Shown here one piece after another: positions 25,652 to 37,876 of a stretch of 64,000 nucleotides of DNA. The stretch's first letter is position 1. Each line of letters starts with the position of its first letter. The DNA comes from Porpolomopsis calyptriformis (Eukaryota; Basidiomycota; Agaricomycetes; Agaricales; Hygrophoraceae). Location of the stretch: contig OX621164.1 in NCBI GenBank assembly GCA_951640195.1, positions 2,089,098 to 2,153,097 on the forward strand, in the 5' to 3' direction. The notes below the pieces were generated by a model. The model made no database searches, was not told where the DNA came from, and saw only the letters and a program-made list of their open reading frames with translations. Made by a program: the position numbers and the translations under genes.

Positions 25652-28600
25652 ATGTCTCGCGCTCCGCCATTCCCTACTCGACCTTCTCGGTCTTCCTCGC
25701 AAAGTAACCCGAATGGTTCTCAGCTTCCGCTTCCCCCACAGACAAGACCTCTCCAGATCAGTCGTTCTGCCTCACGCTCAAACCCCCCTAGTAGCTTCGC
25801 CGTGTCTCCCGGCCCCCAATCTCAAAGTGGTCCATCCAGACCCCAGAGATCTGAACTGAGAACTCGCCAGGTGTCCGAGTACAATTCTGAAAACTCTTCA
25901 TACCGAGATAGTATCAGCACCACTCGTTCTGATGTTTCCCACGGCTACGTTTTGCGCGATGGCTCCTCTATCAGTCCGATTGCTCCTGCAGACTCAGGAC
26001 GTAGACTTCAGCGTGTGAAAATATCGTCCGATGATTCGGAGACATCTCCAAATTCAGCTTCCCTGTCCGCCGCTCTTTCAGCTTTTCAAAGCGCGGGGGC
26101 TCGTCAACGCTCAATGGCCAATGGAACACAGAACACCGAATACACCAGAAACCGACAGAAAGAGCTAGAGGCTGAGAATGTTCGGCAGCAGCGCATTCGG
26201 GACAAGGTTCCTGGACGGCATATGAATGGAAGAGCTCGAGCAGGTGACATTGATGGTAGGTAGAGTTTTTCCCGAGCCTTTCCAGCTTCATTAGTGATAC
26301 TGTCGTCGCTGCAGCCGTTTTGGACCAAATCAAAGACGAGTGGGAGTTTGTCATTGACCCAGATGTGAGAATCCTCTTGAGGTCACTCACGCAGCACTAA
26401 TTCGTTTCTCTACTTCACGCAGTTTAACAATGTGGACCTGACCCTTCAACTTCTTGACGATTCATCGCTTGGCAAGGACATAAACTCATTCCGACGGACT
26501 AAGGAAATGCTTACGAGGGCTCTCAAAGGCTCTGTTGACAGCAAGTGCCATTGCACTCCGTGATGCTGTTGAATACCAACTTATTCTTAATTTGTGACTT
26601 CAGAACACTATCAAGCATTTGCCGCGGCATTACCGCATCACTCCTCTCTGATTAATCATCTTGGAGCAACACAGTCGCAATTAGAAGAAGCTCGCTTGTC
26701 ACTTCAGGAAGCTAAAGATGCCCTAGGCAGCAAACGTGCTGACCTCGTCCAACTTTGGTCCAGAGGCCAAACAATTGAAGAGATGATGCGGATCCTCGAC
26801 CAGATGTCTGTTTTTATTGATTTCTAATATCACCGCCTGTGTTGACTACTTGAGTTGCCCTCATTTTACAGCGAACACTTGAAATCTGTTGCGGACGTAC
26901 TAGAAACACTTATATCGGAGAAGCGATTCCTTCAAGCTTCCGTTCTCCTCGTACGCAGCCTCAAAATGATTAATGGACATGATATGCTTGAGATAGGTGC
27001 CGTTGCAGATTTGCGTAGTTATTTGAATGGGCAAGAAACGGTTCGTTGACCAAACTCAGGGATCGCCACTAAATATAATACTATCCCAGGTGCTGCGCGA
27101 AATCTTGCTCGACGAGCTCCAAAGTCATCTGTATCTCAAGTCTTTCTGGTGCGAATCCCGATGGGCAGCCTACACACCTAACCAGCTAACATGTCAGTGA
27201 ATTATGTTGACGATTTGACCTTTATTTATACTTTATGTAATTCAACAGTCGCCAGGGTTCAGTTTGAAGATGAGCCAACTTCATTAGGAAACACTTCCCC
27301 AGCTTCGCCTTCGTTCCGTCCCTCACGACTGAACCGCTTTCTCAACGACTTGGCACTTCGACCAAATGACTCTCCTCACAATGTAGATGGTCCCAGCCTC
27401 CAGAAAAATGGCACAACACAAAGTATATCTTTGTTAAAATCGTTACCCATAAGTCTCCCGAATCCATCCAAGGTCTCTATCACCACATCAGAATCGACTC
27501 GAAATCCCGAGGCTGACTCCTTTTCTTACATGGAGATGCTCCTCGAATCTCTCGCCGTTCTAGGGAAGTTGGGCAGTGCACTTGACAATGTTGCACAACG
27601 ACTTTTCAGTGAAGTATTCACTCTGGTGGAGACTACACTTGAGGAGGTTGCTGAGAGAGCTGAGTACAGCAAAGGAGGGCTGGCTTTCGCGAACACAAGT
27701 TCTGGAAGATCAGATGGAATATCTGATTCGACAGTCGGCATAGGTCAGAGAGTCACGGCGCAGGGTGCGCTGCTAGATTCCTCCTGTCTCAGGCTCGCAG
27801 AATTAGAGTCGCCCGCAAAGGAGGCGGATCGTGAGATACTGAACGACTTTTTTTGGACGGTTTACTCAAAACTGGATGCTGTGAGCCAAGGGCTGAGAGT
27901 AATATATGAGGTTGCGAATCGGATAGGATCGGTAAGTAAAAGTTTTAATGGTTGCAAACAATTGCTTCCTCCATTGTGATTCATCCGTTGATATCTTCAA
28001 CGCAGAGGAGAGATTTCAAAGACTCATCTGGAACGAAACCTGGCGCTCTGTTTCCGCTAGCCGAAGTTTGGATGCCCGTGCAAGCGGAGGTAAGAGCCTG
28101 GATGCAAGAGTTTTGATATTGACTAATTTTTTGGCAGGTCCGATCACTCTTGTACGACTACCTTACTGATGACGAACAAGGCTCTATATCGAGGAGAAAT
28201 CCAATCTCTTCCATCAATGAGATTCTTCGAGAAGGCAAGTTCTCGAGGGATCGGACGACGGTGGGTTTGTTTCGTGGGATGATGGTGAACGGCATTTGAA
28301 TCTGATCATGATATAAAGCATGTATTTCGTTTTGCCGATACAGATCCGAAACTCTCCAACAAGACTCTTAAGCCACACGAAGACGAGCTTACACGTGTGC
28401 TCAAAGACACAATGCCCGGCCTTGTGCCATCATCCTCCGATAACGCAACCTACACCCTGTCTTCTGTTGGATCAGAAGACAGGCTGCTAGGTGCGGGTAA
28501 ACACCACCGATTGTTGATCCGACCGAACGCCTTTCATGTCAGCTTACTCTTCCAACCTACTTTATCATTCTTGGATCGTATTTCGGAAGTGTTACCTCCG

Positions 28601-30435
28601 GGAGTAGAATCAGTACAATCATCAACTGCTATTCTGGATGATTTTGTCCTAAAAGTCTACTTACCACAACTCGAGGAGAAAGTCTCTCTGCTTTTCCATC
28701 AATCTGTCACTGGTCTGTATGCCCATTTCATTCGCAATCTTCACTATTTCACCCTCAAATCAGGCCCAGACGCGTTCCAACCAGATCCAGCCTCAACCCG
28801 TTTGACCGCCGAGCCCTTGATAAAGGTGCGAGTTAGCTTCAAGATCTTTGAAGCACCCTCTGACTGACAGCTAGGCGAGCACTCAACTCATGGCGTTAAT
28901 TAATTCATTATGCGCCATGCTTCGGACGACCCCTTTTCATCGTGAAAACTATTCCCGCTTAATCCTTGGAGTCATCATTCAGTTTTATCAACGATGCAGC
29001 GATAGATTTTACGATCTAGTTACTCTCAAGAGCCATGAGGGATCTGATCCTGAACCGCAGTTAGCTTTAGCTGCTCAATGGGGTCAAAAATCGGGGCTGA
29101 CTCCATGTCTATCGGAGTTGATGGCCACTACTGTGAGTTCCTACCAAGATTCTCGAACATACATCTGGTTGAAAGGACGGATTCTACTCAGGAAACCAAC
29201 CGTTCCAAACAGCTTCAACTCTGTAGACAGGAAACCCACCTCGAGCTTGACTTCCTTAGCGGGAAGAAAATCACTGATAAAGATCTCATCATTTCAGTCC
29301 GAAACCTCGCGGCTCTTGGAAGTTTATATCGTAGTGTTGTAAGTGTCATTTTGAGGTCTAGTGCGGCTTGGCGTTATACTTACCAATGTACAACGAGACC
29401 TGGTTTGTTGCAGAATTAAATTCCCTCAAGGCCACTTCTGAGGACTTTTTCTCGCCCACAACACCACACATATTTCAGCCTATTACAACACCGTATACAC
29501 CATCCTTACCACAAATAATTCCAAGGTCTCCGTCAGAACCTTTAAAACTGCCTCTTTCAAGAGAAATGGCATTGTGAGTGATCTATGTCGTCTAATCCCC
29601 AGTTTATCAAACAATCACTGTTGGTGTTACGCATAGACGATTCCAAGCCTTGCTCAAAACATATGAACAACTAGCCGAGCTCATATTACATACCATTCGC
29701 ATTGATATACGTTGTCGAGTTATCTATTATCTAGACTCTTCCCTTCGTCAAGTAAGGATGCCTTTTCTTTCAATGCTACTGCCTTTAGAACTAACAACTG
29801 TAACAGGGCCATTATTTCATAGACCGAGAAGCTACAGAGCCTGACCCTTACGTTGTCGATTTGAACGCTGAGCTTGGCAAATGTGACGATTTCTTATCAA
29901 GCACTCTACCCCAGAGAGAGCAGCAGTACGTCATGTTCATGATCTTGTAAACAAATTTCGACCTTGCTTCCAGATTCGTCTTTGCGGGAATTGGTCTTCT
30001 TATGGAGTCCATGTTGATCGCAAACGCGCGACATCTTCCACGCGTCAACACTTATGGCGTCAAGAAGATCATGCGAAATATGTTGGCCCTGCAGCAGAGG
30101 ATAAAAAGTATTACGAACGGCCAACAACATGCTGGCTTCAAACGAGCCAAATCATATTATTCACTTTTCTTCCTCTCACCACCCGTGAGTGAACTGGTAC
30201 GAAAACAAAAATGGTCGTGTAACTTCTCATGCTACAGGAAATGTTGGACGGGATTCGGCAGAAACAAGAATTCACCTTTGATGAATACCAGACCATGCTG
30301 AATCTACAATGCGGCGTCAACCAAGCCAATGGAGGGGCAGGGGTAGCACAAGCGACTGATCGAAATTATAGTATGTATGTTATCGACCTCCATGGCCTCG
30401 AATTGGAGACTTCCGCAGAGGAACAAGGGCCATAG
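25652..30435 (+). CDS. SEC8: Exocyst complex component Sec8
   Basis: Second exocyst subunit in this window, acting with Sec3 in vesicle tethering at the plasma membrane. The start is MSRAPPFPTRPSRSSSQ at 25652. About 190 residues of Ser/Pro/Arg-rich disordered sequence come first. The Sec8 N-terminal domain follows over small exons: AVLDQIKDEWEFVIDPD, FNNVDLTLQLLDDSSLG, HYQAFAAALPHHSSLINHLG, LEEARLSLQEAKDALGSKRA with DLVQLWSRGQTIEEMM, and FLQASVLLVRSLKMIN. This is the canonical coiled-coil CorEx plus Sec8 signature. Later exons are helical (LLESLAVLGKLGSALDNVAQ; LLIRPNAFHVSLLFQPTLSF) and the protein ends LETSAEEQGP at 30435. At least twelve introns are visible. The 5' end is divergent from LDAH; the 3' end converges on the LYR gene 61 bp away. 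Confidence 0.92.
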
Positions 30436-30496
30436 GAGTACACTCTACGCCTAACAGCAAGGCACCATCTATTTATTCGGAATTCTTACATTGCTA

Positions 30497-31722
30497 TCAT
30501 ATTGATTTCTTTTCATCGTTCCCTCTTTCCCCCTGTGTCGATCGCTTGAGCCAACTCATACCAATGTCGTCGACTTCTGCTTGAAGTTTTCCACCAAAGC
30601 GGTGGGATGGTATTGCAGCTTCCTGCGAAAGGGAAACTATATACTTTCCGGGAGAGGATGCACCATCTTGTTGTGATCGAGAGTAAGTTAAGATGGGCAC
30701 TCGGCCCAAAAGTTGTCGGTATCGTTGGCGGATCCACCGCCTTGGAAGGTTTGTTTTCGGCAAAGAATGAGGTGGGTGGATGGCATTCGGACGACCAAGA
30801 CCGGTCCACCTCTGCCGTCGAGTCAAAGGGGGAGCTGGAGGCGAGGCAACAAGACTTTCGATTTCCTCGAAAACTCTTGAGCCTTGCATGCCCACGCTTC
30901 GAATACCAGCACGAGCCAACGATTGTGTGTCACTGGATTCGGGCGAACCATCATGAAAGAGGGATTTGTCCCGCAAGAGAACTTGCAAAGGAGGTAAAAC
31001 CTTTTTCCATTCTGCGGTGAAAAACTGCCATCGGATGTTCACCTGCCGACGTTTACTTAATGGGCCTAAAAGTTGAGCTTCCTCAGACGACGGATTTGCG
31101 CGTGCTGGAAGGGTTGGGGGTGAGATGAGGGAGGCCACGTTTAATGGTTTCTTATGGCGAGAATTTACAGAAGTGAGCAGGGCAGTCAACTCTGGAGAGT
31201 AGACGGGAGGTCGAGAATTGGATTCTGATTTGATAATTGGAGAAGGGGTTGGCGCATTCGGATCCAATAACAAAGGCTTAAGAGGCCGAGTGAGATGATT
31301 GCCACAACGAATGAGGACCGTGTCGCACTTTCATTATCTCCCACTTAAGCTTTCCCTTTCTCCCATAAGCCAAGTCTAGAATATGCTCAAAAGCTTTAAC
31401 TTTGCCCTTGTTTGCAACTTCTACCCTCCGCAAATCCTGGTATTGTGCCATGACAAAGTGGTGTGCAGCGACGAAAGTCAAACATACCTTGGCAACTCTC
31501 TTATATTTTCTATGACGTAAGTTGTCATTACCGGTTCTCGCAATAGCGCGGATATCATCTCCGGCTTTTATTCGGAAAAAGTGTCTAGAATAAATTAGTA
31601 GCAGTGAAGGATGGGATGGAAGCAACGGACTGGAGAAAAACCAGTGGAAGTCGGTTGATTTGACGAAGATATTTCCGGTACAGAGAAAAAAGTATAGAAG
31701 GCTGTTTGAAGCTTGGATGCAT
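30497..31722 (-). CDS. LYR-motif protein, Cup1-like
   Basis: LYR proteins act in mitochondria as adaptors for Fe-S cluster delivery or respiratory complex assembly; the role of the fungal Cup1-like branch is poorly defined. The start is MHPSFKQPSILFSLYRKYLR at 31722, where SLYRKYLRQINRLP is the LYR motif. A probable intron (31576-31641, weak donor GTCCGT) joins it to HFFRIKAGDDIRAIART. After another intron come DLRRVEVANKGKVKAFEHIL and DLAYGRKGKLKWEIMK, matching the conserved N-terminal domain. The last intron leads to a long exon (31276-30497) with a Pro-rich linker and KRRQVNIRWQFFTAEWKKVL, ending in basic residues. It is divergent from LSG1, with 117 bp between start codons, so the two probably share a promoter. 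A mitochondrial presequence is not obvious. Confidence 0.82.
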
Positions 31723-31839
31723 AGAGGTGAAATGAGCTTGCTGATGATGTGAACTAAGATTTCGCGTTTACCATCGCTCAATGTACCTGGACGAGGAAAG
31801 GAAAGTCAGGTGATCAAGAGCTGTTGCCTCGGCACACCA

Positions 31840-34234
31840 ATGGTATGTTACTTCCATGTACGATTTGAGAACACGTTTCAGTGCAACTGTAGGTTTCAAG
31901 GAGCCGAGATTCCAACCCCAGTGGTTTAGGGCGGGCCATCATCAACAAGAAGGCGAAGGATGTCCGCCAAAGGCAGGAATCAGGAATGGTAAGCCAATCG
32001 ACTTTTACCCTCAAAACACTCTCCATATTCTTTTGCAAAGTTTACGACAGACATCGATCCAACTTCTCGCCTGAAATCTGTCACTCAGGAACGAGATTTG
32101 GATGAGTTTTTTAATACGGCACAACTGGCCGGCACACAATTTGCAGCTGGTCTTTTTATTCTTACTCTGACTTGAATTTCACACTTACGGGTACACTGTC
32201 AGAGCGGCGTAACCTCAAAATCATTCAACAACCAGCAAGCTCGACCCGAAATCCTCACCTGCTCACCGACGATGAAGAAAAAGCAACGGTGAAAAGGCAC
32301 GAAGAAAATAAACGGCACTTAAGGGTACCAAGAAGACCCCCATGGTCAAAAGACATGCCTCTGTCACAACTGGAGAGGCAAGAGAAAGATGCATATTTAG
32401 ATTGGCGAAGAGGATTAGCCGAGTACGATTCCCTTCCCCTTTATGTAGCCTTCATGTTTATGGAAGGCGGTCCTGACGTAAGTTTATTTTCCAGACTCCA
32501 AGAGCAACAACATTTCCTTCTTACACCATTTGAACGCAACCTAGAAGTCTGGCGTCAACTGTGGCGCGTTCTAGAACGTTCACATCTCATCGTCCAGATT
32601 CTTGATGCGCGTAATCCATTGCGTTTTCGTTGCGAAGATTTGGAGTCGTATGTGAAAGATATTGAAGGTACCGAAGGGGAACGTGGAACTGGGAAGGGAA
32701 AGAGAAGAAATTTACTGCTGATCAACAAGGCAGATCTATTGACACCGAGACAAAGGTGAAGTTTTGGTATTTTTAATCGCATCTGCCATACCTATTATTA
32801 ACGTCTTCTCAATTTACCATTAGAGAATTATGGGCAGATTATTTTGACAAACAGGGGGTAGAATATGCTTTTTTCTCGGCAGCCAACGCGGTTGCATCCC
32901 AAGCTGCAAAAACCACCGGTTATCGACCTACTACAAACTATGAAGATGATGATAAGAACACTCTGCTTGCAAATCCCAAGGTGCTGGAAGCGAACCATGA
33001 TGACAATTTGTCGTCTGCAGAGCTGTCATCGGAGGAAGAGGACCCCTATTATTCTGCGGAAGAGGATTTAAAAGACGGCCAATTCCCAAAGGCAGGCGTG
33101 TTGTCTGTTGTGGAGCTTGAGCAACTCTTTGGGAAAATAGCACCCGACCCCGCTGGTGAATGTGTCTTATGCATCCTTTATCAATGGACTGCTCATTTTG
33201 TTTCTTAGAATTTGTTGACGCTTCGGGTAAAGCTGCAACAAAGCTGGTAGTTGGTCTCGTTGGTTATCCCAACGTAGGTAAATCCAGCACGATCAATGCA
33301 CTTCTGGGTGAGAAAAGAGTCAGCGTCTCTTCCACTCCAGGAAAAACAAAACATTTCCAGACGATCCACCTCTCTGAGTCAATAATTCTGTGTGATTGTC
33401 CTGGTCTAGTATTCCCTCAGTTTGCGACAACGAAGGCGGACTTGGTGTGCGACGGCGTGCTTCCCATCGATCAGATTAGGGAGTACACAGGACCGATTGC
33501 GCTTGTACTCAAAAGAGTTCCAAAAGAAGTGTTGGATGCTACCTACGGTTTATTCATCAAGGTAAAAGGAGTCGAGGAAGGCCGTGATGGGGCGATAGCG
33601 GTTGAAGACTTTTTGATCCCGTACGCAAGTGTGTCGTCCTCTTTCGTCTGAGATACCAAATACTGACAGTGTTTGTTTAACAGTTGGCAGAGGATATATG
33701 CGCTCTGGGCTAGGCAACCCTGATGAGGCTCGTTCTGCACGTTATATACTCAAAGACTATGTCAAGGGAAAGCTCCTTTTCGCCCACCCTCCCCCTGGGT
33801 TTTCAGAGGTCGAGTTCAACCAAAGGACTCGCGAGCTGGCCTTGCAACGAGCAGCGAACAAAAAACGAGCCCCGCTAACGCGAGTTGGCAAGAGCGCTGA
33901 TACGTTTGTTCCTTTGGATCCACCACTCGCAGCACCTGACCACATCAGACTTGCTTCGCTTGGCCAAGGACCCAAATCACAAACCATTGATAGCGAGTTT
34001 TTTGGAAGCGACTCGACGGTATTGGCAAGGCCTTTCGTGCGAGGTCCCTTGCAGAATGGGCAGGAATTTACGAGGGTTAAGTACTACCCACATCAAAATG
34101 CTGTAGGGGATGATGGCACACCTCTTACGGGGAAAGAGCAAATGGCTGCGATTTTGGCGAACCTTGAAACTGGGAAGAAGCACCATAGAAAGGGGAGGCG
34201 AGTCAAGCAGCGTAGCGGGAAAGGTTACGAATAA
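31840..34234 (+). CDS. LSG1: Large-subunit GTPase 1 (60S pre-ribosome export/maturation)
   Basis: Circularly permuted cytoplasmic GTPase needed to release the export adaptor Nmd3 from 60S subunits. The start codon at 31840-31842 appears to be the whole coding part of exon 1; a 50-nt intron (31843-31892) joins it to VSRSRDSNPSGLGRAIINKK and AKDVRQRQESGM. GTPase motifs come in the permuted order typical of the YlqF/YawG group: LLLINKADLL (G4, about 32715), AFFSAANA (G5), GLVGYPNVGKSSTINALLG (G1, about 33255), TPGKTKHFQT (G2) and LCDCPGLVFP (G3). The C-terminal exon has VGRGYMRSGLGNPDEARSAR and a basic tail (GRRVKQRSGKGYE). KDYVKGKLLFAHPPPG is characteristic of LSG1. It ends 87 bp before the FHA kinase start, on the same strand. 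Confidence 0.94.
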
Positions 34235-34321
34235 TTGCAATCCAAATAAGGCAATAAACAAATCAGGAAACATTCTTCCCGAATTGGATTCCTTGAGTTG
34301 ATTCGTACCATCGACATCACC

Positions 34322-36400
34322 ATGCACACGCTGGATGCACACTCTAGCAAACAGTTTCCTTCCAATCCAACATCGACCAGTGTATGTGCCAAGCTAGTCA
34401 CGACAACCAAAAGGGGGCGCAAGGAAGGTGAGAACATCCTGACCACTGACCACGTACATTTTTGCATAACTCGGTATAGCTATCATCCTGAGCATTAATA
34501 AACCCGTAACAATTGGGAGAAATCCCATTCTTTGGTGCGTTTCTGGCCACTATTCAACTCTGTAATACAAATGCTTGCAGCACATGCGTAGCTCCTACGT
34601 GATTCCTGATATCGTCGTTTCGGGTATCCATTGCAAATTATACGTGTAAGAGTAAAACCACCCTACTTCTTCTCAACTCATTAGTCGACCCAGCGTCCAG
34701 TCCGGAACAGGTGGAATCATAGTGTCATGCCAAGTGGGTTTGTTAATGTATTCGGTTGGAAAAAAAAAAAATTCAATTACCATAGGACTATTCGACAAAC
34801 GGACTCCTTTTGAACGGTCAGAAAATTCGAAAAACGTCGGTGATACTCATGGATGGCGACGTTCTCAAAATACCGTCATCTCAAAGTGAGCTATTTATGC
34901 TGGGCTCATTCCCTTTATGTCCGACCATTATTATGAAGCGTTTGAATGCATCCACATCTGGAAGGAATCCAATGAAAAGACCAATCTTTTTGACCCAACA
35001 CCCCCTCGGGCCGTTTCCCATAAGGTAGGTTTGGATTTTTATCGACGAACAATTGCGTTGATTCAAATATCAAAACTTCAAAGAACATCGGAAATTATAT
35101 TGTCACATCGCACTGTCTCGGCAGCGGCAGCTTTGCCGCTGTTCACCTCGCAGTGGATACTGCCGCGCAGAAGCAATTTGCCTGCAAGAGTATCAAATCC
35201 AAAAAGGAGAGCGAAGTCGGGAAGGTTATGAAGGAATTCAAGATTCTCCTCACCCTGAACCACGTATGTCTGTCTTCAAAGATGAAGATATCCGATCTTA
35301 ATCTCTTTTTCCAATCCCAGCCCAATATAAACAAAGTATTTGATGTAGAAGTTGATGGCAAATTTCTGTCCGTATTCGCCTCTTGTCCATACGAATGTTT
35401 GGGTCACGTCTCTTTGATGGCTTTCTAGGCATATCTTCCTGCAACTTTGCACTGGTGGTGATCTCTTCACTTACATTACAAGTCATACCCAAACACAGCA
35501 TCGTCTTTGTGAAGGAGAAGCCAAGTATATCATGTACCAACTTTTGAAGGGCCTAATGTATCTGCATGATAAAATGATCTCGCACCGAGGTAAGCTTTTC
35601 TTGTTTACTGCGATCGCATCATACCGATCATTTTGAAACGGCAGACCTCAAGGTATAATGGTTTAGAATGTAATATATGATTCTGAACTTTTCGATCCAA
35701 TAGCCCGAAAACATATTGCTTTACTCCCCAGGCCCATACCCCCGTATCCAGATCGCCGACTTTGGCCTTGCGCGCCCCAGGGCCTACCAAGAGACTCTCA
35801 ATGTTTGCGGTACTGTATCATACCTGCCACCCGAAGGTATACTTGCACTCGATAACAAACATCTCGGATATGTTGGAATGCCTGCAGACTGCTGGAGTGC
35901 AGGTGTCACTCTGTTCGTCATGCTCTCGTATGTGTTTTTATTGTGGTTACTTCAAATATTGGCTGATCGATAATGTCCATTTTCTTGTCTTGGTGCTCAC
36001 CGACAAAGGGGCTCTCACCCGTTCGAGATGGAAAGAAATTCGTTGCCCAGGGCGAGCTGCTATTCAGACGAGTTTGCAAGGCTTGGATACGATGATTCGC
36101 AAGCTTCGCATAGTTCATACCTATGGGACAGCGAGATTAAAAGAAGGATTGTGGATGGCGTAATTACCTTTTATCCCGAAATATGGGACGAAATTCCGGA
36201 AGGTAAATGCTAACATTATTCCCGCCGGAAGTACGATCGACCTTTTTATTCCAGCGAAAGCTCTCGTCTCCCGCCTGCTCATATACAATCACCTTCAACG
36301 AGCAAATGTACATTCGGCGTTGCAAAGCAAATGGATTTCTAGCGAACTCAACGAACTCGAGTACGCGTATCAAAAGAGGATTGTTCAAATGGGAACCTGA
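34322..36400 (+). CDS. FHA-domain serine/threonine kinase, CHK2/Cds1/Rad53 type
   Basis: Checkpoint-type kinase in which an N-terminal FHA domain binds phosphothreonine partners. The start MHTLDAHSSKQFPSNP leads into the FHA domain over small exons: VCAKLVTTT, AIILSINKPVTIGRNPI, CSYVIPDIVVSGIHCKLY and DYSTNGLLLNGQKIRKTS, with the GRN, SGxH and NG signature residues. The kinase domain follows: LGSGSFAAVHLAVD (glycine loop), FACKSIKSKK (catalytic Lys), MISHRDLKPENILLYS (HRD loop) and IADFGLARPRAYQET (DFG). SYLPPEGI replaces the usual APE with PPE, and PADCWSAGVTLFVML is subdomain IX. It ends YQKRIVQMGT at 36400. The single N-terminal FHA domain and short tail resemble Cds1/Chk2 or Dun1 rather than Rad53, which has two. 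No C-terminal nuclear localisation signal is obvious. Confidence 0.9.
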
Positions 36401-36591
36401 CGTGTCTATTACTTTGTATACGGTCCCATATGCTTCTCCAGTACATCCCTTCAACTGTTCATTACCCTGACCCAGTTACTACCATTGCTCACTCACGCAC
36501 GTCAGTCTCATAGATGGTTCTCATAATCACACATGTTCGCGCCAAAAAAGAAATTTGGACGAATCGGTATGGTACAGCACTTGGCACGAAT

Positions 36592-37851
36592 TCAGGATTT
36601 AAGGAACTGGGCGTGAACTAGAATTTCAAGCATGCAATTTGAGAATAGATGCGGGGTAAAAGAGGAAGTCGGACACTTGCAGACTATATGGTCCTTCGCC
36701 AAAGTCGAAACCTATCCCGAGGGTAGAAGTCAAATTAAGAATTATGTGGTGGATTTAAAATCAAACGCACGAAGTAGTAGCTATGGTCATACCCCTGATG
36801 GGTTCTAACACAGACTTCGCCTTCCCCGTGGCCAGATTCTCTTGCGGCTTTCACAAAATTCTCAGGCAAAAGTTGCTCCACCAGATATTGATCCGCCGAC
36901 CCCTATTAGCCAAATGGCGCAATTAGAATGGTAAGGATACAACAAGGGAAAATTCACATAGTCGACGAGAATATGCAATGGCTCAGAGGTCTTCGCGACT
37001 AGCTCTGTCGCATCATTCAGGACCTTACCCTCTTCCACGCCGCCCTGCAGGAACCCCCTGAACGCTTTCTGGCCCCAGGGGGACCTGCTTGGGTTCGAAA
37101 TGGGGGAAAACGCGGAAGCAGATCTATACTGTTTCGTTTTGGAAGAGAGATAGAGAGTAAGTGCTCCGTGGCCTCCCATGGAATGGCCAAATATAGATTG
37201 GCGGTTGAAGTCCTTGAGAGATAAAGAATGAGATGTACGGTCTGCGTCGATGAATATACATACGATAGGTATCCCAGCAGCCTCGAGAACTTGAGGAAGC
37301 TCCAGTGTGATGTGGGTAAGCATGTTGTAGTGCGAGGAATACTTTGGGTGGGTCGCGTTTAAATAGAAGCCAGCACCTTGGGGCGACTAAGCTTACTCGT
37401 ACCCGAGCAAGATCGCAAGAGTGCAACGTTACCGGTCCCAAAATCCCAATCATCGTCTTCACCCTCGATTCCTGCTCCACGCGGGGATGTATCTGGGAAG
37501 ACAAGTGCAATGCCATGCTCCGCTGCATCTCGGAAAAAACCCCCTTTTTGTGCGCTGTTCGACGATCAATACTTCACCAATCTAACCGGGATAGAACGTG
37601 CGTACCCTGTGTCTTCTGTGCAAGTCAAACCAGCGAGGTAAAAGAGAACGGGAACCTTGCCCCGCGCTGCGATTGCTGGAAGAAAGAGGTTGAAGGTCGC
37701 GACCAACCCGCCATGTGCAGCGGACTAGGGTTGAAATTACCCGAGATCCACGTTGGATATCATGAATTCCACTTGCCTTGAACCTATACTTGTCCAGTTG
37801 ACCGTCAAACGTCCGATTTGATGAGATCTTTTCGAGCGGATGGTTGGTCAT
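36592..37851 (-). CDS. S-formylglutathione hydrolase (esterase D)
   Basis: Serine hydrolase that splits S-formylglutathione to formate and glutathione, the last step of glutathione-dependent formaldehyde detoxification in the cytosol. The start MTNHPLEKISSNRTFDGQLD at 37851 continues DKYRFK. A GC-AG intron (37726-37776) joins SAAHGGLVATFNLFLPAIAA and VPVLFYLAGLTCTEDT. After another intron come FFRDAAEHGIALVFPDTSPR and EGEDDDWDFG, then GAGFYLNATHPKYSSHYNM. The nucleophile elbow is SIFGHSMGGHGALTLYLS. Probable catalytic Asp is in VDYGSADQYL and His in HQGYDHSYYF. ISNPSRSPWGQKAFRGFLQG is a family hallmark. The last exon after HSYYF is uncertain: the reading used ends AQFLKS at 36592, and another small intron may lie within it. 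The start is only 25 bp from the stop of the lipase gene upstream on the same strand. Confidence 0.9.
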
Positions 37852-37876
37852 TTTCGCAAAGCATTAGATTATGCCA

